Below are positions 9,166 to 17,175 of a stretch of 64,000 nucleotides of DNA, piece by piece. The notes beneath the pieces were generated by a model. That model worked only from the letters and a program-made list of their open reading frames with translations, was not told the origin of the DNA and ran no database searches. The stretch spans positions 4,017,501 through 4,081,500 of the forward strand of contig NZ_CP092483.1 of the NCBI RefSeq assembly GCF_022429625.1, read 5' to 3'. The position numbers were made by a program, and so were the translations under genes. Numbering within the stretch: the first letter of the stretch is position 1; each line of letters begins with the position of its first letter. Origin of the DNA: Devosia lacusdianchii (GTDB lineage Bacteria; Pseudomonadota; Alphaproteobacteria; Rhizobiales; Devosiaceae).

Positions 9166-9528
9166 TCAGGCGAACATCACCGCAAGCATGGCGATGACGG
9201 CAGGAATGGTCTGGATGAACAGGATTTTCCGGCTGGCCGTGGCGGCGCCGAAGAGCCCGGCGACGGCGACGCAGGTGAGGAAGAACATCTGAATCTGCCA
9301 GGCGAATTCGGGCGCCGGATGCAGCAGGCCCCAGATCAGGCCGGCCGCGAGGAAACCGTTATAAAGGCCCTGATTGGCGGCGAGCGCCTTGGTCTGTTGT
9401 GCGAATTCGGGCGTCAAGCCGAAGGCCTTCTGGCCGCGCGGTCCGGTCCACAGAAACATCTCGAGCACGAGAATGTAGATGTGGAGCAAGGCGACGAGGG
9501 CGACGAGAACGCTTGCGACGATGCTCAT
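9166..9528 (-). CDS. DUF1304 family integral membrane protein
   Basis: This 120-residue protein has four predicted membrane helices. It carries the family hallmarks HIYILVLEMFLWTGPRG near the N-terminus and NQGLYNGFLAAGLIWG in the middle, which place it in DUF1304, a family of small inner-membrane proteins of unknown function found across bacteria. The length is normal for the family. It starts four bases inside the end of the upstream secreted-protein gene (9525) and is followed one base later by the 64-residue gene, so all three are probably co-transcribed. Confidence 0.88.
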   Translation of the reverse strand: MSIVASVLVALVALLHIYILVLEMFLWTGPRGQKAFGLTPEFAQQTKALAANQGLYNGFLAAGLIWGLLHPAPEFAWQIQMFFLTCVAVAGLFGAATASRKILFIQTIPAVIAMLAVMFA

Positions 9529-10016
9529 TTGGTCTTGGTCTTTCCAGTCGACGGCGCTTCCGTCGCTGCCTCGGCGTCCCAGGCTGCCCGCATGGCCTGG
9601 TAGTCCTCATAGGCCTGGTCCTGGTCCGGCAGAGCCACGGTCGAGCCACCCAGCGCGACGAGCTTGTCGATAATGACGGGCACATTCGGGCTTTCGATAT
9701 AGCAGGTCTCGTTCTGGTCGAGCGCGTCGAAGGCCGGTCCGTAGTATTGCTCGTCATAAACGTCGGTGCTGAGGCCAAGCTGGTGCGCCAGGATGTCGGC
9801 GGAATCGGTCAGCAGGGACCATTCTTCGTCGCTGATTTCGGCGCCGGTGCAGTTGGACGAGACGACATTGGCCAGCACGACCTCATGCAGGAAATCCTCG
9901 GCTTCCTGCCCCTGGTAGGACGAGAGGTCCGGCAATTGCACATAGATCTTGCCGTCGGCCAGCGCCGGGGCGGTCAGGGCGAAGCACAGGGCCGTTGCGG
10001 CGTAAAAGCGGTTCAT
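9525..10016 (-). CDS. Small secreted protein, paralogue 1 of 3
   Basis: This 163-residue protein begins with a clear Sec signal peptide (MNRFYAATALCFALTAPALA, cleavage before DGK). The mature part opens with DGKIYVQLPDLSSYQG, has two cysteines (SSNC and ETC) that could form a disulfide, and ends with ALPDQDQAYEDYQAMRAAWD and a short Lys/Thr-rich tail. I do not recognise a named family. The same architecture recurs in the genes at 10081-10524 and 11101-11583, so this is a local tandem family. I chose ATG 10016 because it starts the signal peptide; the longer frame upstream has no protein character. The job is probably periplasmic or extracellular. Confidence 0.8.
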   Translation of the reverse strand: MNRFYAATALCFALTAPALADGKIYVQLPDLSSYQGQEAEDFLHEVVLANVVSSNCTGAEISDEEWSLLTDSADILAHQLGLSTDVYDEQYYGPAFDALDQNETCYIESPNVPVIIDKLVALGGSTVALPDQDQAYEDYQAMRAAWDAEAATEAPSTGKTKTK

Positions 10017-10080
10017 CAAATTCTCCGTAATACAAATCGGGGCAGAGCTTGCGATCATCGCATGAAGGATTACACCGGGC

Positions 10081-10524
10081 CTAGTTGGCGGCCGCATCTC
10101 GTTCGGCCAGCATCGCCTGATAATCTTTGGCCGCCTGCGCCTGATCGGGCAATGCTTCACGCGATCCGCCCAGCCCCACCAGTTCGTCGATGGCATCTCT
10201 TACATCCGGCCCGTCGACGGAACAGTCCAGCTGAGCCAAGGCGACCTCGGCGTATTCTGCTTCATATGCGGCAGTGTCGATATCCTGCAAATGCATCAGG
10301 ATATCGGCGGAGTCGCTGAGGAGTGACGCTTCAGCCGCCGTCACCGACACGCCCGGGCAATTGGTAATCGCCGTCTGAGCCCGCGCCAGCTGGTAGAGCA
10401 GATCCATGCCGCCCGGCTTCCAATAATCCGACAAGTCAGGCAATTGCACGTAAACCTTATCGTCGGCAAAAGCCGGGCCGGCAAAAGCCAAGCATAGTGC
10501 AGCGGCGGCGAACAGGTTTCTCAT
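10081..10524 (-). CDS. Small secreted protein, paralogue 2 of 3
   Basis: This 147-residue member of the local family has the signal peptide MRNLFAAAALCLAFAGPAFA, then DDKVYVQLPDLSDYWKPGG. The two conserved cysteines are in TNC and LDC. The end motif is shorter (ALPDQAQAAKDYQAMLAERDAAAN) and lacks the basic tail of the other two copies. It is the most diverged of the three paralogues. It lies 64 bases upstream of paralogue 1 on the same strand, which suggests co-transcription. Function unknown. Confidence 0.78.
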   Translation of the reverse strand: MRNLFAAAALCLAFAGPAFADDKVYVQLPDLSDYWKPGGMDLLYQLARAQTAITNCPGVSVTAAEASLLSDSADILMHLQDIDTAAYEAEYAEVALAQLDCSVDGPDVRDAIDELVGLGGSREALPDQAQAAKDYQAMLAERDAAAN

Positions 10525-10579
10525 CAATAATCCTCTTAGTCTTGGACGTGGCGCAAATATTGCCATGCCAAGGCGCCGC

Positions 10580-10683
10580 CCGGCAACAACCGGTCGGAGC
10601 TAGTACAGGTGGACCCCGAGGCGGCTACCGCCTCGTGTATGAATTTGTATGAGACGATAGTCGCCTCGGGGCTGCCGGTTTTT
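10580..10683 (+). other. Nested inverted-repeat element ending in a T-run (possible structured RNA)
   Basis: Outer arms CCGGCA (10580-10585) and TGCCGG (10673-10678) enclose a perfect 10-base inverted repeat, CCCCGAGGCG (10614-10623) with CGCCTCGGGG (10662-10671). The first inner arm can instead form a perfect 8-bp hairpin with the adjacent CCGCCTCG (10617-10635, loop CTA). The structure is followed directly by TTTTT (10679-10683). Mutually exclusive pairing plus a terminator-like end suggests a small RNA or switch, but no promoter is evident. Confidence 0.35.
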
Positions 10684-10879
10684 GGGACAGTACTCGGGGA
10701 TCGCGGACTGCGGACGCTCGCCGCAGCCGGCCAGTACTCGAACCTGCACGCGCAGCGACGCGCGGCCCGGCACCACCCCGGCCGCAGTTCGCTGCAGCGC
10801 CACCCGTCAATCCGGGGTGATGGGGGAAGGATGGCACAGGTTTGGTGGGCGGGGATAAGGGGCACAGTTTCGTGTGCTT

Positions 10880-10926
10880 GGCCCCACCCCCTCCCGGCCT
10901 CCCCATCAGAGGGGGAGGTGTGGCCC
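10880..10926. repeat. Dispersed C/G-rich palindromic repeat, type A
   Basis: An imperfect palindrome with GGCC ends and CCTCCC/GGGGAGG inner arms. It is of the same type as the copy at 23893-23940 (shared pattern CACCCCCTCC..GCCTCCCC..GGGGGAGGT). Such elements are common, usually non-coding, intergenic repeats in alphaproteobacteria. Confidence 0.7.
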
Positions 10927-11100
10927 TGTGGGTGAGGCGCTATCCCGTTCCAAACTCGATCGTCACGTCAGGGCTTGGCGGGCGGTGGTTGGGGAGCGCG
11001 GGCATGTCGGCAGCGGGGGTGTTTGGCCTGTCCAACGCTGGACGGTACGGATCGCCACCGACACGGATCCCGGCCCGTGCAGGGATGCCGTCAGGTATCT

Positions 11101-11583
11101 TTAGTTCACCTTGGTCTTGCCACCGGCTGCCGCGGCCTCGCCATCCCAGACAGCCCGCATCGCCTGATAGTCCTCATAGGCCTTGTCCTGATCCGGCAGG
11201 GCCTCGCGTGAACCGCCGAGATTGACCAGCTCGTCAATAAGGGGTTGCACAGCCGGCCCGACGGTTTCGCAGGTATCGGGCTGGTCCAGTGCGGCAAAGG
11301 CCGGGGTCTCGAAATTGTCGATGTAATCGTCGGTGCTGAGACCAAGCTCGTAGGTAAGCAGGTCCGCCGAGTCGACCATCAGCGACCATTCCTCCTCGGT
11401 GATTTCATAACCGACGCAGTTGGAGGCAACCACGTTGCCGAGCACCAACTGGTAGAGGAACTCTTCGCCGCGCTCGCCTTCATAGGAGCTGAGATCGGGC
11501 AGTTGCACATAGATTTTGCCGTCAGCCAGAACAGGCGCGGTCAGGCCGAGGCAAAGCACGGCGGCGGTGAGAATGCGATTCAT
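11101..11583 (-). CDS. Small secreted protein, paralogue 3 of 3
   Basis: This 160-residue protein is very close to paralogue 1: signal peptide MNRILTAAVLCLGLTAPVLA, then DGKIYVQLPDLSSYEG, cysteines in SNC and DTC, and the end ALPDQDKAYEDYQAMRAVWD with a Lys-rich finish (GGKTKVN). The DNA for the last 60 codons is also nearly the same as in paralogue 1, which argues for a fairly recent duplication. It is separated from paralogue 2 by a 576-base gene-free stretch. It reads toward that stretch and probably has its own promoter. Function unknown; the start was set at the signal peptide. Confidence 0.8.
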   Translation of the reverse strand: MNRILTAAVLCLGLTAPVLADGKIYVQLPDLSSYEGERGEEFLYQLVLGNVVASNCVGYEITEEEWSLMVDSADLLTYELGLSTDDYIDNFETPAFAALDQPDTCETVGPAVQPLIDELVNLGGSREALPDQDKAYEDYQAMRAVWDGEAAAAGGKTKVN

Positions 11584-11653
11584 CGGAATGTCTCCATTTG
11601 CGCCCGTCATGCCACGGCTTTGTATCGCCAACAAGAACGGCTGCGGTACCGGG

Positions 11654-12538
11654 TCAACCCGGCTGCCCGCCAATCGACTGCACCGCTCTGGCGCCAGCGG
11701 CAATGCCCTTGCCAAGCGCAGTCGTTTCGTCGTCGCCGGCCAAATGCGCCGCTACAAAACCGGCGGCGAAGGCATCGCCCGCACCGGTGGAATCGAGCAC
11801 CGTCACGACCGGAGCAGGCAGCATGACGCGCACCCCGTCGCGATCGCCCAGCGCCGCCCCCAAGCGTCCGCGCTTGATCACCACAGTGCCGAAACGCTGG
11901 CCCAGCGCGCGCATCTGCGCCTCATAGCCCGCCACCCCGGTCAAGGCCTCGGCTTCGCTTTCATTGGCGAAAATCCAATCCGCACCCTCGGTCCAGCTAA
12001 GGAACTGCGCAACGCCAACCTCGACGAGAAAGCCGACCGAGGCTGGATCGACCGCCACCGGAATGCCGCGCGCCCGGGCCCGGCCGAACAGCTCCTGCAC
12101 TGCGGCCCGAGGTCCGGGGGCAAAGAAACTATAGCCCGACACCATCACCAGCCCGACATCGTCGAGCAGGCTTTCGGGCAGGTCCTCGGCGCAAAGATTG
12201 AGATTGGCGCCGCGATCGGTGAGAAAACTGCGTTCGCCATCGGGATCGACAATGGTCACCAGCACGCCGGACGGCTGCTCGCGATCGGCCGCCAGCGCCG
12301 GCACCACACCCAGGCCGCGGAAATAGTTCTTGTACATGGCCTTATCGGCGTGGCCGACACGCGCCGCAAAGACCACGTCGGCAGCCATGGCGCCGAGCCA
12401 CACCGCCTGATTGGCCCCCGACCCGCCTGGGCGGCTGCGCACCGTGGCGCGCCGGTCTGATCCTTTGACGATCGGACCCTCGGGCACCACGATGACATCG
12501 GTCATCACATCGCCGACGACCAGTATGCGCCGGCTCAT
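11654..12538 (-). CDS. psuK: PfkB-family carbohydrate kinase, probable pseudouridine kinase
   Basis: This 294-residue protein is a ribokinase-like (PfkB) kinase, with RPGGSGANQAVWLGAMAADVVF near residue 36 and the ATP/catalytic motif DSTGAGDAF with the base D255. Pseudouridine kinase phosphorylates pseudouridine to its 5'-phosphate in the cytosol. The assignment comes mainly from context: its ATG overlaps the TGA of psuG by four bases. The sequence alone would only say sugar or nucleoside kinase. It lacks any fused DNA-binding domain, unlike some PsuK proteins. Confidence 0.85.
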   Translation of the reverse strand: MSRRILVVGDVMTDVIVVPEGPIVKGSDRRATVRSRPGGSGANQAVWLGAMAADVVFAARVGHADKAMYKNYFRGLGVVPALAADREQPSGVLVTIVDPDGERSFLTDRGANLNLCAEDLPESLLDDVGLVMVSGYSFFAPGPRAAVQELFGRARARGIPVAVDPASVGFLVEVGVAQFLSWTEGADWIFANESEAEALTGVAGYEAQMRALGQRFGTVVIKRGRLGAALGDRDGVRVMLPAPVVTVLDSTGAGDAFAAGFVAAHLAGDDETTALGKGIAAGARAVQSIGGQPG

Positions 12539-13482
12539 GCGCGGCGCACGGCCGGCTTGGGGGCAGTGCGGGCGGCCATCGACACGGCGATCTGTGCTGC
12601 GACCTTGGCGTTGTTCTCGACCAGCGCGATATTGGCGACCAGCGACTTGCCCTCGGTCAACTCGAAGATGCGCTTGAGCAGGAACGGCGTCAGGTCCTTG
12701 CGGCTTACGCCCTCCTGTTCGGCACCGCGAATGGCTTCGGCGATCCGCGCTTCGATGCCGGCGGCGTCGAGTTCATCTGCTTCGGGAATCGGATTGGCGA
12801 TCAGCACGCCACCCAGGCCCAGATCGGCCTGCATGGTCACGACCCTGGCAATATCGGCGACGTCATCGAAGCGGTGATCGACCTTGTGGCCGCTCTTGCG
12901 CGCCCAGAAGGCCGGGAAGTCGTCGGTGCCATAGCCCAGCACCGGTACGCCATTGGTTTCGAGCACCTCGAGCGTCTTGCCGATATCGAGGATCGACTTG
13001 GCGCCGGCGCAGATCACCGCAACCGGCGTGCGGCTCAGCTCTTCGAGGTCGGCCGAGATGTCGAACGTCTCTTCAGCGCCGCGATGTACGCCGCCAATGC
13101 CGCCGGTGGCGAAAACATGAATGCCGGCCAGCGCCGCGATCTGCATCGTGGTCGCCACGGTCGTGCCGGCGATGGCGCCCTTGACGAGGAGCGCGCTCAC
13201 GTCGCGCCGGCTGGCTTTGGCCGCCTTGCCGCCCTCGAGCGCCAACCGCTCCAGGTCCTCGCCCGAGACGCCGACGCAGAAGCGGCCATCCATGATGGCG
13301 ATGGTCGCCGGCACGGCGCCATTCTGGCGGATCACCGCCTCGACATTCTTGGCCATCTCCAGATTTTGCGGATAGGGCATGCCATGGGTGATGATGGTCG
13401 ATTCCAGCGCCACGATCGGCTTGCCGTCAGCCAGGGCTTTCTTGACTTCGGGGCTGATGGACAAATAGGCCTTGGCGCTCAT
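12535..13482 (-). CDS. psuG: Pseudouridine-5'-phosphate glycosidase
   Basis: This 315-residue enzyme splits pseudouridine 5'-phosphate into uracil and ribose 5-phosphate, using an unusual carbon-carbon bond cleavage. The family signature VALESTIITHGMPYPQN (residues 24-40, catalytic E27 equivalent to E31 of E. coli PsuG) and the metal/substrate stretches DVSALLVKGAIAGTTVATTM and FATGGIGGVHRG are intact. I set the start at ATG 13482 (MSAKAYLSISPEV), as the upstream extension does not look like protein. It is the first gene of the psuG-psuK operon and is divergent from potF. The pair salvages modified nucleosides from RNA turnover. Confidence 0.95.
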   Translation of the reverse strand: MSAKAYLSISPEVKKALADGKPIVALESTIITHGMPYPQNLEMAKNVEAVIRQNGAVPATIAIMDGRFCVGVSGEDLERLALEGGKAAKASRRDVSALLVKGAIAGTTVATTMQIAALAGIHVFATGGIGGVHRGAEETFDISADLEELSRTPVAVICAGAKSILDIGKTLEVLETNGVPVLGYGTDDFPAFWARKSGHKVDHRFDDVADIARVVTMQADLGLGGVLIANPIPEADELDAAGIEARIAEAIRGAEQEGVSRKDLTPFLLKRIFELTEGKSLVANIALVENNAKVAAQIAVSMAARTAPKPAVRRA

Positions 13483-13919
13483 CGGATCGCTCGCTTTTCT
13501 TGATCGGTTGTGGGCCGGCAAGGCCCTTGTTGGCGGCGGTTTTGCGCCTGCGGGGAGCAAGGCGTCAAGCCCTCTGAAAACTTGGTCCCAAATCCCTTGT
13601 CGCCCATCCGATTTGGTTCTAGGGTTCGCCCGTAAATCCAATGGGGGAAAGGGTACTTCGCTGCAGACGGTCATCATTGATCGCGCGTGTGCCGCCGATC
13701 GATACGCGCCCGGCTCCGGGCTCAGTCCAGTGACGTTCCCTAGCGCTTTTGAGCGCTCTTTTTCTGTACATGCCCATGCCGCCGCCCGCGGGACGGCTCA
13801 TCCAAGATGAGCGCCGGCGCCTGATTTCATTTGCCTCGCAAGAGGCCCGCCAGATTGCCGCGCCACGGCGCCGCAACGACAAAAGACCAGAACTTTCCGA
13901 ACAGGAGACACAAATCCAG
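13483..13919. other. Divergent psuG/potF control region
   Basis: This 437-base stretch between divergent operons contains no convincing gene. An in-frame upward extension of potF exists but lacks family character. The region must hold promoters in both directions. Its most visible element is the hairpin series ending in a T-run at 13683-13763. Confidence 0.6.
13683..13763 (+). ncRNA. Candidate structured leader or small RNA upstream of potF
   Basis: Successive hairpins are visible: GCGCGT (13683-13688) with ACGCGC (13704-13709); the alternative GCCCG-GCTC-CGGGC (13708-13721); then AGCGCT-TTTG-AGCGCT (13742-13757) followed by CTTTTT, which has the form of an intrinsic terminator. It lies about 155 bases before the potF start on the same strand, so it could be an attenuator or an independent small RNA. 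No known family is recognised. Confidence 0.4.
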
Positions 13920-15011
13920 ATGAACAAGTCGCTCGCACTTGCCCTCGGCGCCCTCGTCATTGCCAGCCCGGCACTGGCTCAGGAAGAAGCCGTGCTCAAC
14001 GTCTACAACTGGTCCGACTATATTGCCGAGGACACCATCGCCAATTTCGAGGCGGCGACCGGCATCAAGGTCAATTACGACGTCTACGACAATAATGAGA
14101 TCGTCGATGCCAAGCTCCTGGCCGGCAATTCGGGCTACGACATTGTTGTACCGTCAGGCAATTTCCTCGAGCGCCAGATCCAGGCCGGTCTGATCCTGCC
14201 GCTCGACAAGTCAAAGCTGACCAATCTCGGCAATCTCGATCCCGCCGTGATGGCAACCGCCGCCGCACAGGACCCGGACAACGCCCATGGCGTGCCCTAT
14301 ATGATCAACACCATCGGCTATGGCTACAACGTCGCCAAGGTCACCGAAATCCTCGGCGCCGATGCTCCGGTCGATAGCTGGGACCTGATCTTCAAGCCCG
14401 AATATGCCGAAAAGCTCGCTTCCTGCGGCATCAGCCTGCTCGACAGCCCTTCCGAAGTCACCGGCATCGCTCTCAACTATCTCGGCCTCGACGCCAATTC
14501 GGAAAGCGAAGAGGACCTCGCCAAGGCCGAAGCGCTGCTGACCTCGATCAAGCCCTTCATCCGCTACTTCCACTCGTCGCAATATATCGACGATCTGGGC
14601 AATGGCGAAACCTGCGTGGCCCTCGGCTATTCCGGTGACATCTTCATCGCCTCCGACGCTGCGGCCGCGGCCGGCCAGGGCGTCGAGGTCAAGTACGTGA
14701 TCCCCAAGGAGGGCGCCGCGACCCTGTTCGACTTCCTCGCCATCCCCATCGATGCGCCGCATCCGGATAACGCCCAGAAGTTCATCAACTACATTCTGGA
14801 GCCGCAGGTTGTCGCTGCCATCACCAACTACGTGTTCTACGCCAACCCCAACCTGGCCGCGACCGAGTTCGTCGATGACGAAGTCAAGAACAACCCCGGC
14901 ATCTATCCGCCGGCCGAGACCATCGCCAAGGCCTTCGTGATGAAGGCGCACAGCCCTGATTTCGAAGAGGTCTTGACCCGGACCTGGACCCGCATCAAAA
15001 CCGGTCAGTAA
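13920..15011 (+). CDS. potF: Polyamine ABC transporter substrate-binding protein
   Basis: This 363-residue periplasmic binding protein has a Sec signal peptide (MNKSLALALGALVIASPALA, cleavage before QEE). It then has the PotF/PotD fold signatures LNVYNWSDYIAEDTI and GYDIVVPSGNFLERQIQAG. Acidic residues of the polyamine site are in the expected places (NWSDY, and the YSGD stretch GYSGDIFIA). Family members bind putrescine or spermidine and deliver it to the PotGHI importer. The length fits PotF. The start was set at the signal peptide. It is followed by a strong hairpin (15023-15046) and then by the ATPase and two permeases. An upstream hairpin series may regulate it. Confidence 0.92.
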   Translation: MNKSLALALGALVIASPALAQEEAVLNVYNWSDYIAEDTIANFEAATGIKVNYDVYDNNEIVDAKLLAGNSGYDIVVPSGNFLERQIQAGLILPLDKSKLTNLGNLDPAVMATAAAQDPDNAHGVPYMINTIGYGYNVAKVTEILGADAPVDSWDLIFKPEYAEKLASCGISLLDSPSEVTGIALNYLGLDANSESEEDLAKAEALLTSIKPFIRYFHSSQYIDDLGNGETCVALGYSGDIFIASDAAAAAGQGVEVKYVIPKEGAATLFDFLAIPIDAPHPDNAQKFINYILEPQVVAAITNYVFYANPNLAATEFVDDEVKNNPGIYPPAETIAKAFVMKAHSPDFEEVLTRTWTRIKTGQ

Positions 15012-15022
15012 GACGATACCTC

Positions 15023-15046
15023 AAGGGGCGGCAGCAGCCGCCCCTT
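15023..15046 (+). terminator. Intra-operon hairpin after potF
   Basis: A perfect 10-bp stem, AAGGGGCGGC with GCCGCCCCTT, has loop AGCA and lies between potF and potG. It lacks a real T-tract. Such hairpins usually stabilise the binding-protein mRNA or only partly terminate it, which gives more binding protein than transporter. Confidence 0.6.
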
Positions 15047-15067
15047 CAGCCTTTCATAGAGTCCGAG

Positions 15068-16216
15068 ATGGCAAAGAAACCCCAGATCGCCGCCGACACC
15101 CGTCCGTGGCGCGATCCGAAGGCGAAACCCTTCGTGCGCATCAAAAACGTCACCAAGAAATTTGGCGACGTCTTTGCCGTTTCTGACGTGTCGCTCGATA
15201 TCTACAAGGGCGAATTGTTCTGCCTGCTGGGCGGCTCCGGCTCAGGCAAATCGACCCTGCTGCGCATGCTTGCCGGCTTCGAGGAGCCTACTGCCGGCAC
15301 GATCGAAATCGACGGTCAGGACATGACGCAGGTGGCGCCCTACAACCGCCCCGTCAACATGATGTTCCAGTCCTATGCACTGTTCCCGCATATGAATGTG
15401 GAACAGAACATCGCCTACGGCCTCAAGCGCGATCACCTGCCGACGGCCGAGATCAATGAACGCGTCGCCGAGCTCCTGGCGCTGGTGAAGCTGCAGGACT
15501 ACGGCAAGCGCAAGCCGCATCAGCTCTCCGGCGGCCAGCGCCAGCGCGTCGCTTTGGCCCGCGCCCTTGCCAAGCGGCCCAAGCTGCTGCTGCTCGACGA
15601 GCCCCTCGGCGCGCTCGACAAGAAGCTGCGCGAAGAAACCCAGTTCGAACTGGTCAAGATTCAGGAAACCCTGGGCGTCACCTTCATCGTGGTGACCCAC
15701 GACCAGGAAGAGGCGATGAGCCTCGCCACCCGCATCGGGGTGATGAACCAGGGCGAAATCGCCATGATCGGCGAGCCCACCGACATCTACGAATTCCCCA
15801 ATTCCAAATTCGTCGCCGGCTTCATCGGCTCGGTCAACATGGTCGAGGGCGTCGTCACCGAGGATGAGCCGGGCCACGTGCGCATCCGCTCGGCGGAACT
15901 CGGCTGCGATATCTATGTCGGCCACGGCGTCGACTGCGCGCCCGACCAGATCCTGTGGTGGGCCATCCGGCCGGAGAAAATCCACCTCAGCCGCGACAAG
16001 CCGGAGAGCACTTTCGGCGCTAACGTGACCAAGGGCATGGTGGAAGACATCGGCTATCTGGGCGACATGAGCGTCTACCAGGTGCTGCTCGACAGCGGCA
16101 AACGCCTGCGCGTCACCCAGACCAACACGGTGCGCGGCAATCCCGACGCCATCACCTGGGACGAAAACGTCTATCTCACCTGGGGCGACAGCTCCGGATC
16201 GGTGTTGACGGTATGA
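15068..16216 (+). CDS. potG: Polyamine ABC transporter ATP-binding protein
   Basis: This 382-residue ATPase energises uptake through PotHI. It has Walker A GGSGSGKST (55-63), the Q-loop (MMFQSYALFPHM), the signature LSGGQRQRVALARAL, Walker B LLLLDEPLGALD and the H-loop (VVTHDQEEAM). A C-terminal TOBE-type regulatory domain (about 290-382, IRPEKIHL...) follows. The N-terminal 20-residue basic extension before FVRIKNVTKKFG matches PotG-type rather than PotA-type proteins. It starts 56 bases after potF, and its stop overlaps the potH ATG by four bases. Confidence 0.94.
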   Translation: MAKKPQIAADTRPWRDPKAKPFVRIKNVTKKFGDVFAVSDVSLDIYKGELFCLLGGSGSGKSTLLRMLAGFEEPTAGTIEIDGQDMTQVAPYNRPVNMMFQSYALFPHMNVEQNIAYGLKRDHLPTAEINERVAELLALVKLQDYGKRKPHQLSGGQRQRVALARALAKRPKLLLLDEPLGALDKKLREETQFELVKIQETLGVTFIVVTHDQEEAMSLATRIGVMNQGEIAMIGEPTDIYEFPNSKFVAGFIGSVNMVEGVVTEDEPGHVRIRSAELGCDIYVGHGVDCAPDQILWWAIRPEKIHLSRDKPESTFGANVTKGMVEDIGYLGDMSVYQVLLDSGKRLRVTQTNTVRGNPDAITWDENVYLTWGDSSGSVLTV

Positions 16217-17175
16217 GCAGCTTCGACACCGAGGTTCCGCCCCCCCAACGTCGCCGCGCCTGGACGGGCGTGGAGCGGACGCTGGCTGCCATGGGCCTCT
16301 CGGGCAAGGCCTTGGTGATCGCCGCGCCGGCCATCTGGCTGACCGTGTTCTTCCTCATTCCGCTGGCCGTGGTGTTCGGCATCTCGTTGACCGTCAAGCA
16401 ATTCGGCCGCCCGCCCTATACGCCGCTGCTGACCAATGAGGACGGCACGGTGCAGCTCACGCTGCATCTCAACAATTACCTGCGCCTGTTCACCGACAGC
16501 CTCTACGTCGCGGCCTATCTCAACTCGATCAAGATCGCGCTGATCTCGACCATTATCGCTCTGCTGATCGGCTACCCCATGGCCTATGCCATCGCCCGGG
16601 CTCCCGATCAGTGGCGCAATATCTTGCTGATGCTGGTCATCCTGCCGTTCTGGACCTCCTTCCTGCTGCGCGTCTATGCGCTCTCCGGCTTCATGCGCGG
16701 CAATGGCGTCATCAACAATTTCCTCGGCCTGTTCGGCATCGAGCCACTGGTGATGATGCAGACCGACTTCGCCGTCTATGTCGGCATCGTCTACACCTAC
16801 CTGCCCTTCATGATCCTGCCGCTCTACACCAATCTGGTGAAGCTCGACGGCGCGCTGTTGGAGGCCTCGGCCGACCTCGGTGCCCGGCCAACCCGCACCT
16901 TCCTCACCATCACCTTGCCATTGTCCATGCCCGGCATCATTGCCGGCTCCATGCTGGTCTTCATCCCCGCCATCGGCGAGTTCGTCATTCCCTCGCTGCT
17001 CGGCGGCCCCGGCACCTTGATGATCGGCCGCGTGCTGTGGGACGAGTTCTTCGCCAATACCAATTGGCCGCGGGCCGCAGCGGTCGCCGTCGCCATGCTG
17101 ATCGTCGTCGTCGTGCCCATCATGCTATTGCAGCGGGCCCAGGATGCCGTGCAGGACAAAGAGAGGGCCAGATAA
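16213..17175 (+). CDS. potH: Polyamine ABC transporter permease
   Basis: This 320-residue inner-membrane permease has six predicted helices. The first follows a basic N-terminus, and the coupling-helix EAA motif (LLEASADLGARPTRTFLTITLPLSMPGI) lies near residue 215-243. It pairs with PotI to make the translocation path. Its ATG overlaps the end of potG by four bases, and its stop shares one base with the potI ATG, so the four transporter genes are one operon. Confidence 0.94.
   Translation: MSSFDTEVPPPQRRRAWTGVERTLAAMGLSGKALVIAAPAIWLTVFFLIPLAVVFGISLTVKQFGRPPYTPLLTNEDGTVQLTLHLNNYLRLFTDSLYVAAYLNSIKIALISTIIALLIGYPMAYAIARAPDQWRNILLMLVILPFWTSFLLRVYALSGFMRGNGVINNFLGLFGIEPLVMMQTDFAVYVGIVYTYLPFMILPLYTNLVKLDGALLEASADLGARPTRTFLTITLPLSMPGIIAGSMLVFIPAIGEFVIPSLLGGPGTLMIGRVLWDEFFANTNWPRAAAVAVAMLIVVVVPIMLLQRAQDAVQDKERAR

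Larger units (their letters stand above)
10525..11100. other. 576-base intergenic region with an inverted-repeat element and a palindromic repeat
   Basis: I see no convincing gene here. Open frames on both strands lack protein character, ribosome binding sites and conservation of style with the neighbours. It holds a nested inverted-repeat structure ending in a T-run (10580-10683), a short direct repeat (CAGTACTCG near 10687 and 10732), and one copy of a dispersed C/G-rich palindrome (10880-10926). Its position between paralogues 2 and 3 could mark an old recombination junction. Confidence 0.6.

Noticed and set aside
10600..10803. Minus-strand frame of 67 codons in the 576-base gap
   Set aside because: No ribosome site or family resemblance, and the stretch overlaps an inverted-repeat element.
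10880..10926. Possible CRISPR-like or transposon end
   Set aside because: Only one unit at this site, with no spacers, direct-repeat array or transposase. It fits a dispersed palindrome better.
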